DNA of 64,000 nucleotides, from positions 62,001-126,000 of the forward strand of contig JAUJYZ010000343.1 in the NCBI GenBank assembly GCA_033675265.1, given 5' to 3'. The stretch is from Actinostola sp. cb2023. Lineage: Eukaryota; Cnidaria; Anthozoa; Actiniaria; Actinostolidae. Below, in pieces: positions 1-10,585 of this stretch (its first letter is position 1; the number at the start of each line of letters is the position of its first letter). The notes below the pieces were generated by a model that ran no database searches, was not told the DNA's origin, and saw only the letters and a program-made list of their open reading frames with translations. Both the position numbers and the translations under genes were made by a program.

Positions 1-408
1 TATAAAGGGCGAAGCCCAAATGTTCTTAGATTCATTTCTTCCTGCGGGAATGATGTGGATATAACTCCATTGCTTGGGAAGAATCTTGCTGCTGGAGCTA
101 AACTCGCGGCGAAGAACCGCACAGAAGCTCTAGACGAAAAGACCTCTCGATCTTATGAGCTGAAACTCATGACGATCGAGCAATTTGCCGCAAGCAACGG
201 TGATGATGCCGTCCTCTTTGGGGAATCAAAAAGACCCTTTCCTGCCGCCACCATACAGACCTTTATGCGTAAGTATAATAGTGCACTTACAAAGGATAAG
301 GGAGGTCAATTGCGGGTGACATTGTTTATAATGTTATGGACTGTGGTCATATTGCTGTCTGGCCTACAATGGCTAGGCGTGCCGTTAATTTATCACGCCG
401 AGCTATAG
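1..408 (+). CDS. Partial uncharacterised ORF with C-terminal membrane segment
   Basis: The frame is open from the first base of the window to a TAG at 406-408, so the 5' part lies outside. The first internal ATG is at 55, but the frame reads through it from upstream, so this is probably the last exon of a longer gene or transposon ORF. About 135 residues are visible: a mixed-charge region, then a hydrophobic stretch near the C-terminus (around VTLFIMLWTVVILLSG) that could be one membrane helix. I do not recognise the family. The following bases hold no clear polyadenylation site until an AATAAA-like string near 657. It could be the tail of a host gene or part of a mobile element. Confidence 0.35.
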   Translation, partial: YKGRSPNVLRFISSCGNDVDITPLLGKNLAAGAKLAAKNRTEALDEKTSRSYELKLMTIEQFAASNGDDAVLFGESKRPFPAATIQTFMRKYNSALTKDKGGQLRVTLFIMLWTVVILLSGLQWLGVPLIYHAEL

Positions 409-1375
409 CTAGTGCACGCTAGACGAGCGTCTTGTGCAAGGAGTCTTGTTCTTTATTAGACTTCTAGTTGTTTTGCAAAAAAGGATTTTGAATTTAAAAA
501 AATGTGAACAGATGTTTAACATGCAGAAATTAACCGCAAAGTCGATTTTTCATCTTCACCAAATTACGATGCATTTTGTAATATACATTCTCTATTTGGA
601 CAGATCAACTTAGAACTTTTATTATCTTCAGGAATAAGAACTATGCATAGCTTTCAAATAAAAGTTGACGGCCAGCATTTTACCACTAGCGCGAGTTTGT
701 GATCCCAGAACACGAGAGAACTAGCTGTTACTCAGTGTATGAGGATCGAAGCAGGATCGCCGGATGCGTATATAGCGGAGTGCTTCTCACACTATTCGAG
801 TGTTCATGTTCTGATCAGTCTCCTACTGCTATGAACTGCACATAGTTTACATTAAAAGACGTACACCATGCATGAAGTTTTATTATTTTAGAATTCGTGT
901 CCGGTAGCTCACGGACTAAAACATTGTGTCTTGTCGTGACGTGCCTTGTCGTGACGTGTCTTGTCGTGTTTTGCTGCTTTTGTATAGAGTGCCGAACTTG
1001 AACAAAAAAATTAAAGTAAAATGTAAAATAAAAGTTGACTGCTGGAAACAGATGAGTTATATCGAAATCCTTCCGGGTGCTGAATCGACACAGCTATAGC
1101 TAGCGCATGAACTACGCTTGATAGAGCCATTGTATATACATGGAATATTTGTTTACAAATATAATTTTTATATATATTCTTAACCAGCGATATTATTAAG
1201 ACATTAAAACCTGGACAGGGTAATAGGCGGACAGGGTCAATACCAAGCACCCTCTCAAGGGATTTCCTTGAAGGTCACGTGGTTGCCCAGCCGGCGTGGT
1301 TCATTCCTCCCGGCTTCTTCACAAGTAAGGACACCAAAACTTCTGCTTGTTCTCAAGGTGAGTTTTCATCTTAAT
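409..1375. other. No gene seen; weak repeats
   Basis: No convincing coding region. It holds a degenerate inverted-repeat relic (about 700-830) and a short tandem repeat of CTTGTCGTGACGTG-like units near 931-975. Confidence 0.4.
700..832. repeat. Degenerate palindromic repeat, relative of 19788-19931
   Basis: Shares AGAACACGAGAGAA, AGCGGAGTGCTTCTC and GTTCTGATCAGTCTCC in the same order and strand as the cleaner palindrome at 19788-19931. The arms no longer pair well, so this is an older copy of the same family. Confidence 0.45.
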
Positions 1376-1955
1376 ATGTCCTCTTCTGTACCCGAGGTTT
1401 TAATCTTTGGGCATTCCTTTGTCAAGCGTTTATGTTTTGACCTTCAGAGAGGTTTTGATCCCCGTACTCGTATGGATTTTAGACTTAAAGATCGTGCTCG
1501 CGTTCGCTTGTGTGGCACGGGTGGCCGGACTATTCATAAACTCATAAAGTATGACCTTCATGTTGTTTCTGGTTCATCGCCCGACATAATTATTTTAGAA
1601 ATCGGCACCAATGACCTTACTATCGAGGAACCGTCGGTTGTGGCGGCCTCCCTCGAGGTTTTGGTCCGTTTGTTACACGATCGCTTCTCGGTCAAAGTGA
1701 TCGGTGTTTGTCTTGTGATCCCGCGTCGCACACCATGTGCTTTTAATGAAAAAGTCGCAGGGTTTAACCAGGAAATTCAGGTTCTTTTAGATCCCCTACC
1801 TTTCGTGTTTTGTTGGAGGCACAAAGGATTTTACAATGAGTCGAAGCAGGTATTGTTGCCTGACGGGAGTTCATGTAAATCCTTTGGGACAATATCGTTT
1901 GTATCGTAGCTACAGGGGCGCCATTTTGAAAGCCTTATCCTTTTCATTACCCTAA
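1376..1955 (+). pseudogene. SGNH/GDSL-like hydrolase of a tyrosine-recombinase retroelement, frameshifted
   Basis: The ATG at 1376 opens a frame with three SGNH-fold blocks: FGHSFVKRL (nucleophile Ser block), GTGGRTIHKL (Gly block) and ILEIGTNDL (Asn block). The frame then reaches a stop at 1907-1909 without the final Asp-x-x-His block. One extra base at about 1868 explains this: just after it the next frame reads a DGVH motif followed by NPLGQY, the expected last catalytic block, and runs to a TAA at 1953-1955. Such hydrolase ORFs accompany gag ORFs in Ngaro/DIRS-type elements and in some LINEs of corals; here a gag-like ORF follows at 2575. The copy is therefore one frameshift from a full domain, but as it stands the catalytic dyad is lost. 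Confidence 0.75.
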
Positions 1956-2285
1956 GCGGGGAGAGTTTTCTTTAATTCAACCTCCCCATTTTTTCTTTTC
2001 TGGGATTACAGTTTAATTAATTTCGGGATTTCAGGGCTATTTTATCCCTATAATTACAAGTTTTTGTAAAGTCACGCTCCGGCGGCCGCGTGGCAAGGCC
2101 GTCTCAATGGTTGGTTTTTGACCCGGATATTATAGGGCCTCGTGCACTTGAAGTTCAATGGTCCTTATTTGGTTAGGAGGGTAATTTTCTTTTGTTTGCT
2201 ATCGCTTAATATTTTAGTCAGGCTATTGCGGCGACTTAAATGTGTGCCAAGCCTGTCTTTAATATTATATTTTATTATATTTATG

Positions 2286-2530
2286 TTATTTGGTCTTCGG
2301 TGCCAAATTCATTTTATTTGGTCTTCTGTGCCAAATTTATGTTGGTCTTCTGTGCCATATTTTGTTTTATTTGGTCTTCTGTGCCATATCTTATTTTATT
2401 GGGTCTTCTGTGCCATATTTATTTATTTGGTCTTAGGTGCCAAATTTATGTTGGTCTTCTGTACCATATTTATTTTATTTGGTCTTCTGTGCCATACAGT
2501 ATCTATTTTATTTTGGTCATTTGGACCAAA
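2286..2530 (+). repeat. Minisatellite, TTGGTCTTCTGTGCCATATT-like units
   Basis: About nine imperfect units of 24-34 bp, each with TGGTCTTCTGTGCCA, lie directly ahead of the gag-like ORF. Long open frames across it with repeated FWSSVP-like peptides are products of the repeat, not evidence of a gene. Confidence 0.85.
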
Positions 2531-2574
2531 ATTATGTTGGACAGATGGCCCCCTTTTCCTTTTCCTTCTTTCAG

Positions 2575-3180
2575 ATGCCTTCCAAAAGAAAAATTGGACC
2601 AGCCAATAACACTCGGCAGTCCAAGAGACGTGTTACAACCTCCCAGCAGAGACTGACCAACTCGTCATCTTCCCTGGGACTCAGCCAAACGACGTCTGAT
2701 GCAACTGTACAACCTACACCTAACATGCATACTGACCAACAACAGCCCATATCTGGATCTCTACTTGACCAAATAGTGGCCCGAGTGACTCGGGAGGTTA
2801 CAGACCAACTTGCTCCTATCATTGCATCCTCCACATCTACAACCACCACAATGATGCAGGGCAACCTTACAGCACCTGTTGCTGCTACCCAGGCACTAGT
2901 GGAGACCCCTGTCTGTAATCCTGTCTTGGCCTCTGTGGATGATGTCCACCAACACCTAACAGGTGAGCCTCAAGTTAGGCCTACTCTACCCTCGTCAATA
3001 TTCTCGTCATTGGCCCTACCAGTAGATGCCCGAGTTACTGAAAAGATGAAGGGGAAGATTTGGTCCCACGAATACATTGACTTTGGATCGCTACGGCCAT
3101 ACCACCGGGAAAAAAACGGTTCTCGTGTGTCCAACGCAACCCACAAAAATCTAGCCGTTCACGAGGCCATCGGCCTCTGA
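2575..3180 (+). CDS. Gag-like ORF of a DIRS/Ngaro-type retroelement, 3'-truncated
   Basis: I take the ATG at 2575 as the start because upstream in-frame ATGs lie in the minisatellite and the protein-like composition begins here with MPSKRKIG. The product has a basic start, a Thr/Ser/Gln-rich middle, a short helix (LLDQIVARVTREVTDQL) and the segment DARVTEKMKGKIWSHEYIDF. That segment is characteristic of the ORF1 protein of coral tyrosine-recombinase retroelements. The similarity stops about 10 residues later, near 3095, where the sequence changes character and the frame ends by chance at 3178-3180. No reverse transcriptase follows. Together with the SGNH pseudogene upstream this is the 5' half of one dead element. 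The family assignment is from memory of motif patterns, not a search. Confidence 0.55.
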   Translation: MPSKRKIGPANNTRQSKRRVTTSQQRLTNSSSSLGLSQTTSDATVQPTPNMHTDQQQPISGSLLDQIVARVTREVTDQLAPIIASSTSTTTTMMQGNLTAPVAATQALVETPVCNPVLASVDDVHQHLTGEPQVRPTLPSSIFSSLALPVDARVTEKMKGKIWSHEYIDFGSLRPYHREKNGSRVSNATHKNLAVHEAIGL

Positions 3181-3277
3181 GCAATCAACAATCTCATAGT
3201 TAAAGTCTATTTCGACCTTTCGGGAAGGATCTTTCCTTCTCGGGAGCCTTTTTAGTCTCTTGTTTGGACCCGCTTAG

Positions 3278-6200
3278 ATGTCCACCACCACAAGCAACAT
3301 GGACGACCGGAAGTCAAGAACAGTACTGTTCAAAACAGCGAAGAAATTTACCCTGATCGAAATCAAAGAAGCAGTGAATACCGTCCTAGGCGAGGACCGA
3401 ATTGAAGTGATACAAGAACTGTCTGCAGGCACCGAATACCTGCTCCAGATGAAAAGTAAAACGGACAGAGAAAACATGATGGACGCTGGCCTTGACATCG
3501 AAGAGTGTCACGTCTCTTGTCACCCGCCTCATGGGCTATACACCAATGTATCAATAATGGGTCTCAAGGCCTTTATCGACGACGAAAAAGTATGTGAGGC
3601 CTTGAGACCTCACGGAGAAATAAAGTCAGATGTCTTCAGATTGAGATATAAGAATGGTCACGCCCTAGCCGGCATTGAAAATGGAAATCGCTTGGTTAAG
3701 ATGATTTTAACCAAAACAATCCCATATGCACTGAAGATCGACGGTGGTCACTGCCGAATTATCCACAGTGACCAGAAACCCACATGTACCTACTGCGCGG
3801 AAGAAGGCCATGCAAGGCAAAAATGCCCTACCATTGTATGCCACTTCTGCAGACAGCCTGGCCACATGTGGCGTAACTGCAAGAATGGCTTTGGAAACAT
3901 CCAAAACACAAGAACACCATTGGAAGCAGTCGACAACTCTGAGACTGAAACACCACAAGAAAACAACACATCAGATGAAAGCCCCGACAACGAACAACCT
4001 GAACACATCATGGAGAGCGAAGATGACAGCGAACAACCGGACAAAGTACCCCAACAAGACATCATCAACAATGAACCGAAAAGGGCCCCGCCCTTTACTC
4101 TTGCCGAGTTAGTAAGGATGACAGAGTACTGTTTGAAAACAGTGCAGGTAAAGTTTGTTTAAAACAATGTTTTGTTTATCAATTTATGAACAAAATATTA
4201 ATTTTTATTTGATGAAAATATAATGATTATTGAAATGTCCAAATACTCTTTCATTTATTTAAGGGTCTTCGTGGCTTGTGGTTGTGGACCATAACGGTCT
4301 TTTCCTTTGGTTTATTTTTGCGAGGTGAAGAGCCTTTATGCCTGAAAACAAGGCACATCACGCTGCCCCAGAATTATGCAGGTAATTATAATTGTGAATT
4401 ATATATATTATATTGGTTGATGTATAAATGCATGACCTTTTTTCGTCATGTTTACAACTTGGTATGCAACATGAAAATCCTCGAGTTATTGGTGTGGGTC
4501 TGAATATGCTAATGTGTCACTCACTAGAGTAACATTGTAAACTTCTGAGCCTTATAATTCTTGACCAGCGTGCCGGGGAGATTGAGGCGAGTGGAATGGG
4601 AGAGGGTTGGGGATAACTTAGGGGGAGGCCAAGGGGAGAAAGCATTGGAACGCTTAGTACCTATAAATTATTTGTGTCTTTGTACCATTTATATACAAAA
4701 AGTTATCTTTCCCCCAATCGATGTGGGACATTGTCAAATCAAAACACTACGCATGACCACTAATTCTTTGCACAATCATCAGATTGTAGAGCGAATGGGA
4801 TGTGTGTCTGTTTAGCGGGGTTTTGTACGGCCGAATATCTCGCACATGAACGCATGTTCATGAAAACCTACCGCAAGCCAAAAAAGCTGTCGGCAAATGT
4901 GTTGTGTTAAGGTCAGCGGGTATTACCACAAATCTATAAAAACGAAAAAACCTTCATCAGTTCTCAGGCGGATATTACCTTACAGTTACACCGGTTACAC
5001 TGATTGAAATTTAGTGAATGACGTTGTAATCCAAGAATCTTTAAAAATGGATACGAAGCGAAAGTAGGAGCAAGTAACAAGATGAATAAAAGTGCAAAAT
5101 GAAAGACTCAACGAAAAGACCTACATGCAAAATGCAAAGAACATACATGTCGATTTATTGAACGAAATGAGGGGGGCTCCCGGGATTAACGATCGATTGC
5201 TGCTGTTTACAAAGGAAAACAATCCACGAGTTAGCCATAGGGCGCCTTTGATTTTTTAATATAGCTGTTCCTATAGTAATACGCGGTGGTGGTATTTAAT
5301 AATAACAAAATACAATCCAACACGATACTGAAAAATTAGACGAAATTAAATGAAGTAAATCAGGATTCCTATATTGCATTCTGCGAAACTAAGAAAACTT
5401 CCATATCGACGGAAAAAAATCCATCCCTCAAGCCTTTGTAAGACGTTGTTGTTCTTTTCATAGCCTGGGCCCAGAGTGGACTGGGCCCAAATTAATTATA
5501 TGCACACATGAATTGCACACATGTACAAAAAGACAAAGATGGCAGCTAAAAACGTTTTTCAGCCTGCGAAAAATCCGCAATACTGTAATGGCGGCTAAAA
5601 ACGTTTTTCAGCCTGCGAAAAATCCACAATACTGTAATTCAGAAACGACTCTTGAGCTCCAACTACAAGAAGTTTATCTTACTACAAATCAGTCGAACTT
5701 CTTGCAGTTAAAGAGTTGTTTCCTTCTGATTGTTGACTGTTTCAGATTGTTGAACGAACGATAAACGATTTCTGAAATAATCATTTGATTGCTGAATTAA
5801 ATATTCATTTGTAGCTGACTCTGGTAAACTGCCACAGAGAGTGGATATTAAAATTCCATGGTCAAAAGCCGATCGAAAAGCAAAAGGTAGGGTTATAATT
5901 AAGCAATAATTGTCATTGGTTAGTGCAGTAGTACGTGTACATATAAACAGATCGAAGGGCAGGGTTCGATTCTCATTTCAATTCATCAAAATATTTCAAA
6001 ATTTGCGTAGTCTATATTTTCTAATTAAGTGTAATGTCCACATATATAACTCGGTTAGCTTATTATAGCCACATTTCTCTTAAAATAATTATGTCATCCC
6101 AAAGCCTCAAATTTGGACTGGATCAGATTAATTTCTTGTTCACTGCATTCTCTCCACTAGAACACTGGAACAAATACATAGACTTGAAATATGGTCCAGT

Positions 6201-9200
6201 CAAAATTTGAGGCTTTGGAATAATGCATCTGAGGTGTATAAGTTATGTAAGCTTACAGTATGTTACAAATTATTATACTAAATGTTCAGGAGTTACATTG
6301 ACATTGTGGGCAAACCCCCTAAATCATGATTTGTGTCCTGTGACCGCTCTTTTAGTTTGGTTACTGGTTACAGGTTAGTTCTTGTATTGTTTGTGATGTT
6401 TGTATGACATGTTAACATATTTTGTGAAAGTGGTTACTTGATTAAAGGGCAAGTTTAATGATTGTTGTCAAAAAGCTAGAAATTATCTTAAATGTCACAC
6501 AAAGTGAAATTTGAATTTTAAGATCATGAAGTGAAACTTTGAAAAATATTTTCAAAGAGGTTTAGTTTATTTATAGCACATATAAATAATTAGAAATAGA
6601 AAAATCAACGCTATACGACGTTTCGATGTCGCAGACATCATTATGTTTCACTTGATAATGATGTCTGCGACATCGAAACGTCGTATAGCGTTGATTTTTC
6701 TATTTCTATTGACAACCATAAGCCAAACATATAAATAATTACACAAATTATTTTTAGAATACTTTTGTTTCCATGAAACATGCCTTTTAATATCATGTGC
6801 AGTGTTTTAAGTAAATGTATATACAGTATATGCTATATGCTATAAATTAATTTTTTGCACACTGTTAAGTTTAGGAAGGGATAGTTTCGGTAATAGTATT
6901 AAGTAAGGCTTGAAGGAGACCACTTTGAGCTTTTGAAACTTATTGAAATTGGCCTAATTTGAGCTTGGCTCAAAATGCCTAATTACACTAGCATCATGGG
7001 ATTGGGTGGTTATTTGATATGATGACTATGTATAGAGCACCCATTAATTGTTTGGCCTACATCAAGGCTTCACTCGGTTCTCACTTTATATCGTTAGTCT
7101 TTCTCATAAGTGGAAATGTTTCCCCTCCCACCCTTCTTCCTTTCTAGGTGGGCAGAGAGGTTGAATTTCTCGTTTTGAGGTCATTTGTAATTTTACCTTG
7201 CTATTCCAGTTGGAGAAATAAATATTTCTCAGTGCCAAACCAAAGGAGTATTGTCTTTTATTGTTAGTTAGTTGTTTTTTAGCATCAAAATGCGCAATAT
7301 AAGCAATAAATATTCTATATTATGAGCAATGGCCTACATACATGTATATGATTAAGATGCATTTAAATTCAGTATAAAAACATGTAGTACTGGCTCATAC
7401 ATGTATAGTACATTGTATATGTACATTATGTGTGTGTTTAATTTGAATAATAACTCATTGTACTGAAAATTTAACAGGTGTCCGAAAAGGTTTTATATTC
7501 CCAAGAGTTGCTAAGAACAACTACAAAATTTTGCCAGGATCTGCCCGTGGTGTAACCTCATATAGGAAAGTTTTTTCTGAGGTCAGTATAATATTATTTG
7601 GTTCAGTACATGTAGTTTTAATATAGCATGAGGAGCTTAAGGCGACTTTGAATACTCAACTACGTCGAGGTGTATGAAATGTACATGTATGTAGTTTTTA
7701 CACTATATGATACACTTTATAATAAATGCTGGGGAATTAAGTTACATTATTACCTGATTGACACGGTTTTCTTTGTTCTTTGTAGGACTTTATATCCCAT
7801 ATTACCCTGCTCATTACGAATGCAAGGGTAATATACGGATATAGACCTGGGCTATTTAACAATTAGACAACGAGTCCGAGTTGGCTATGAGCAGATAGTC
7901 AACGAGGTTCCTGCCGAGAATAAACAAACTAGCATACTTAATTTTATACCAATATTTCTTGTTTAATTTGCATAAGTAAGAAAAATAAGAATTTTATGCT
8001 AATCATAGGTATACATTTGGCTGAACTAATCGAGCTGTTTAGTTTTACCATCAACAAATGGAAAACTAAACCAGAAAAGTTGGTTCTTTTGTTGAAAATG
8101 AACAAAACACGAGTCAAGAGTGGTGTAGCCTTCGTTTATTACCTTTATCACTATCAGTACTCCCTTTGACTTTGTCTTCGCTAAAGTTGAAAAATCGGTC
8201 CGAAAGAAAACTTGCTTGAATTGTTAATGAGATGTCTATATTTATGTGCTTTTTCCATTTCTTGTTCTTGAGATTTGTTTCTCGGTCTATTTTAGCTCTT
8301 TTTAGCGAGAAAACAACTATCGGGTTTGTCCACCATCTTGCTTCATCGCCGTTCACGACAATGGTTACCATGGTGATTCGCTACTAGGGGACTATCACTA
8401 TTCGACCCCTAGTAGCGTAGCCAATCAGATTGCACGATATGTGATAGACCACTAGTTTGTTTATACTAAATCTAGTTAATAACCTCGTTCTATTCCTCCC
8501 TCGGTCATCTATATGTGGGTATTAAACTTATACATTTTCTACTACAAGCTTTGTGTGAAGAATTTTTTTTTTGATAAATGAATGAACCTGGAATCGAACC
8601 CACGACCTTTCGCTTATCTACACAACACTTTACCCTGTATACTACATAGCTATCTGATGGAATTTGTTGGACAAAAATTGGTTTTACCTCTTTTCATGAA
8701 GCTCATTAACATTACAGTGTACAGAATTGAAAAGCATTTGTTTAGTATTCCCTCGTGGGAATAAAGGAACAATAATCTGATTAATGATGTCCTTTGGGAC
8801 TAGTTTTTGTGTGAAAACCTTCTCAATCAGATAATAAGCCAGTTAATTACCTCGAACGTCGGCAATAAGCCTATACATGTATATGGCTTATTGCCTCTGT
8901 TCTCGGTAATTAACTCTTACTTTGTGTCCTAGAAACTTTTGGAAAATCTGAAAAGAGCTGAACATACATAATATAGTGAGAGAAAAATAAAACATTTTCA
9001 TTTGATTTGTAGATGTCCAAAGCTCTTTTTGAAAAAGAATTCACGACGCACAGCGTAAGAAGATCGGCTGCTAGGTGGGCTGCACGATGTGGGGCAGATG
9101 ATAGCACCATCAAAAGAGCCGGCAGATGGTAAGGCATCAGTACTTACCTGTAGTTACTTTTTTAACCAGCATTTCGACTTCACGGATAGTGACGGATACC

Positions 9201-9622
9201 AACATGGATACCTCAATATAATAATATACCTTTATAACACATCCACAAGTGCTCTGGTTGATTTTAAGTTTTCAGGATATAAGCTTTAGCGATATAAGCG
9301 ATATAAGCTTTAGCTTTCAGTTCTAAAGTCTGTCGTGGATTCACAATGCAATGTGGTATAAATAATTCCAAAACGTAATAATCTGGAGGGTTTTAATACC
9401 ATTGGTGATTGTAATCTGAAGTAATTTTCTTATTTGGTTGTCCCTAGAATGTTTTTTTTTTGCTTGTATAACTCATTCATTACATCATTTGATTAACATT
9501 TCAGGAAATCAAGTAGTTTTGAACTTTACACACAGGATGCCAGAGCTGAAATGATCAAACAGCAACATGATGGTACTCATGTCAACGACCACAAAGTGTG
9601 GATGTTCAAACCATTGAGATAG
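3278..9622 (+). CDS. CCHC zinc-knuckle / tyrosine recombinase fusion gene, seven exons
   Basis: Exons 3278-4147, 4264-4381, 5815-5886, 6290-6373, 7478-7581, 9013-9128 and 9505-9622 all have GT-AG introns. Their phases match at every junction, giving 493 residues ending in TAG. Exon 1 carries an RRM-like stretch (about 88-160), two CCHC knuckles (C170-C183, C188-C201) and an acidic linker (211-266), resembling ORF1 of L1/Tx1-type LINEs. From about residue 268 the pattern becomes a tyrosine-recombinase catalytic domain: R310 in FGLFLRGEE, K347 in IPWSKADRK, H429 and R432 in HSVRR, W455 in GRWKS, and nucleophile Y463 in FELYTQ. These are the residues the family uses for DNA strand cleavage and religation. 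The usual SAM-like core-binding domain was not seen. The junction of the two halves lies inside exon 1, so the fusion does not depend on a guessed splice. The protein could be a Crypton-like transposon ORF or a domesticated gene. Transcription is unproven. Confidence 0.75.
5539..5636 (+). repeat. Tandem duplication, 49-bp unit x2
   Basis: ATGGCAGCTAAAAACGTTTT... at 5539 recurs as ATGGCGGCTAAAAACGTTTT... at 5588 with only about two differences, inside the second intron of the recombinase gene. Confidence 0.85.
6591..6708. repeat. Perfect 54-bp-arm palindrome, 10-bp loop
   Basis: Arms 6591-6644 and 6655-6708 pair base for base around the loop GTTTCACTTG. The arm includes GACATCGAAACGTCG, a string I associate with termini of Penelope-like elements in corals, so this may be two element ends head to head. 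It lies in the fourth intron of the recombinase gene. Confidence 0.9.
8578..8660 (-). repeat. tRNA-related SINE fragment (B box only)
   Basis: On the minus strand GGTCGTGGGTTCGATTCCAG matches a polymerase III B box, but the A-box side is degenerate and no cloverleaf closes. It is a SINE-like relic, not a tRNA gene. Confidence 0.35.
8841..8915. repeat. Short palindrome centred on TACATGTA
   Basis: AGTTAATTACCTCGAACGTC and its imperfect complement TCTGTTCTCGGTAATTAACT flank a paired GGCAATAAGCC stem. It lies in the fifth intron of the recombinase gene. Confidence 0.7.
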
Positions 9623-9710
9623 TGTTTGTTTCCTTTCTTTATCCAACTCAACTCTGGATTTCTAAGAGTTTATCGTCTCGCGATACGAGTTTATCGTCTC
9701 GCGATGAACA

Positions 9711-10259
9711 ATGACAAAAACATATCAAGATCTGCTGAAAGTTATTCACTGTTGCCACAATCACAATCAAGGAGAGGTGAATCAAGAAGGGGTGCAGGCA
9801 CAATATGCGTGTATTCAACATCTGTATGTCGTGCTGCCACTGCTGCCTTGTGCTGAAGAAATCCATAACCTGAGGGATTTTCACCATTTTTCGTTTGTGA
9901 GGAACAATAACGACAAATGTATCATCGACCATAAACCCTGGTGCAGTGCATCTTCATGGGAAAAGCAGAAGTGGAATACCCTTGGCCCAGTGTTAAAACA
10001 GGTTCCAGAAGAAATTCCAGACTTTATTAAACCATCTTTTGAAGCTGTAGGTTTCAACCGATTAGAGATTATGGCAAATAAATGCAGAGAAAAGGGAATT
10101 TTGAATGCAAGTGAGGAACAGGCCTGGAATGAATTCCCGCCTTTACTTCTACCTAAGTCTTCATTGAGAAAGAGCCTCGAGATCTCGTTTCTAGCAAGCA
10201 AAGTTCAAGAGTTCGTTTGTTTGTTTTGGCGTTGGATATGGCCGGACAAACAGAGATAG
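9711..10259 (+). CDS. Unrecognised 182-codon ORF
   Basis: An uninterrupted frame just after the recombinase gene. It is rich in His, Trp and Cys in its first half, with a mixed-charge second half (for example WEKQKWNTLGPVL). I recognise no domain, signal peptide or membrane segment. It overlaps the next short ORF in another frame. It could be a decayed exon or chance; the length is only mildly unusual for this base composition. Confidence 0.22.
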   Translation: MTKTYQDLLKVIHCCHNHNQGEVNQEGVQAQYACIQHLYVVLPLLPCAEEIHNLRDFHHFSFVRNNNDKCIIDHKPWCSASSWEKQKWNTLGPVLKQVPEEIPDFIKPSFEAVGFNRLEIMANKCREKGILNASEEQAWNEFPPLLLPKSSLRKSLEISFLASKVQEFVCLFWRWIWPDKQR

Positions 10260-10585
10260 AGGAGCTTCAACTTGTTTTGGAATTGGAGATATGTGGCCTG
10301 AGTATGGAAGAATTGGTACAAGTGGCAGAACACGTCGACGTGGATACCGAAGGGCTTTGTAAACTACAGTTATCAAAGAGAGTACTAGAGAAAATCGAAA
10401 AAGACCTCATGGAGTCGGATGACAAGAAGACGCTGTTGGAAGGATTAATAAAAGTTGTAGTCTGGAAACCGCCCCACTTGAAGGCGAAGAGGAAGATGCC
10501 CTTGTGGAAGTTGTTTCGGCTGATAAAGTTCAGCAGGGAACAGCGGCAAAGCCAAAGCCAAAGTCAAAGCAAACGTTTTAGATAA
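10217..10585 (+). CDS. Short gag-like ORF (retrotransposon fragment)
   Basis: Encodes about 122 residues: an acidic, Leu/Glu-rich helical part (repeated LSMEELVQVAEHV-type heptads), then a basic tail with a QSQSQSQSK run. The pattern of a short SAP-like helical region followed by KTLLEGLIKVV resembles the N-terminus of gag proteins found in coral LTR elements, but no nucleocapsid knuckle, protease or reverse transcriptase follows. Downstream sequence to about 11110 is rich in Lys/Glu codons without a long frame, as expected for decayed coding DNA. Confidence 0.3.
   Translation: MFVLALDMAGQTEIEELQLVLELEICGLSMEELVQVAEHVDVDTEGLCKLQLSKRVLEKIEKDLMESDDKKTLLEGLIKVVVWKPPHLKAKRKMPLWKLFRLIKFSREQRQSQSQSQSKRFR

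Noticed and set aside
2142..2609. Hydrophobic ORF with repeated FWSSVP units that looks like a membrane protein
   Set aside because: It is the translated TGGTCTTCTGTGCCA minisatellite.
8114..8371. Minus-strand 85-codon ORF with basic residues
   Set aside because: Lies within an intron of the recombinase gene, in repeat-like sequence; no motif or splice partner.
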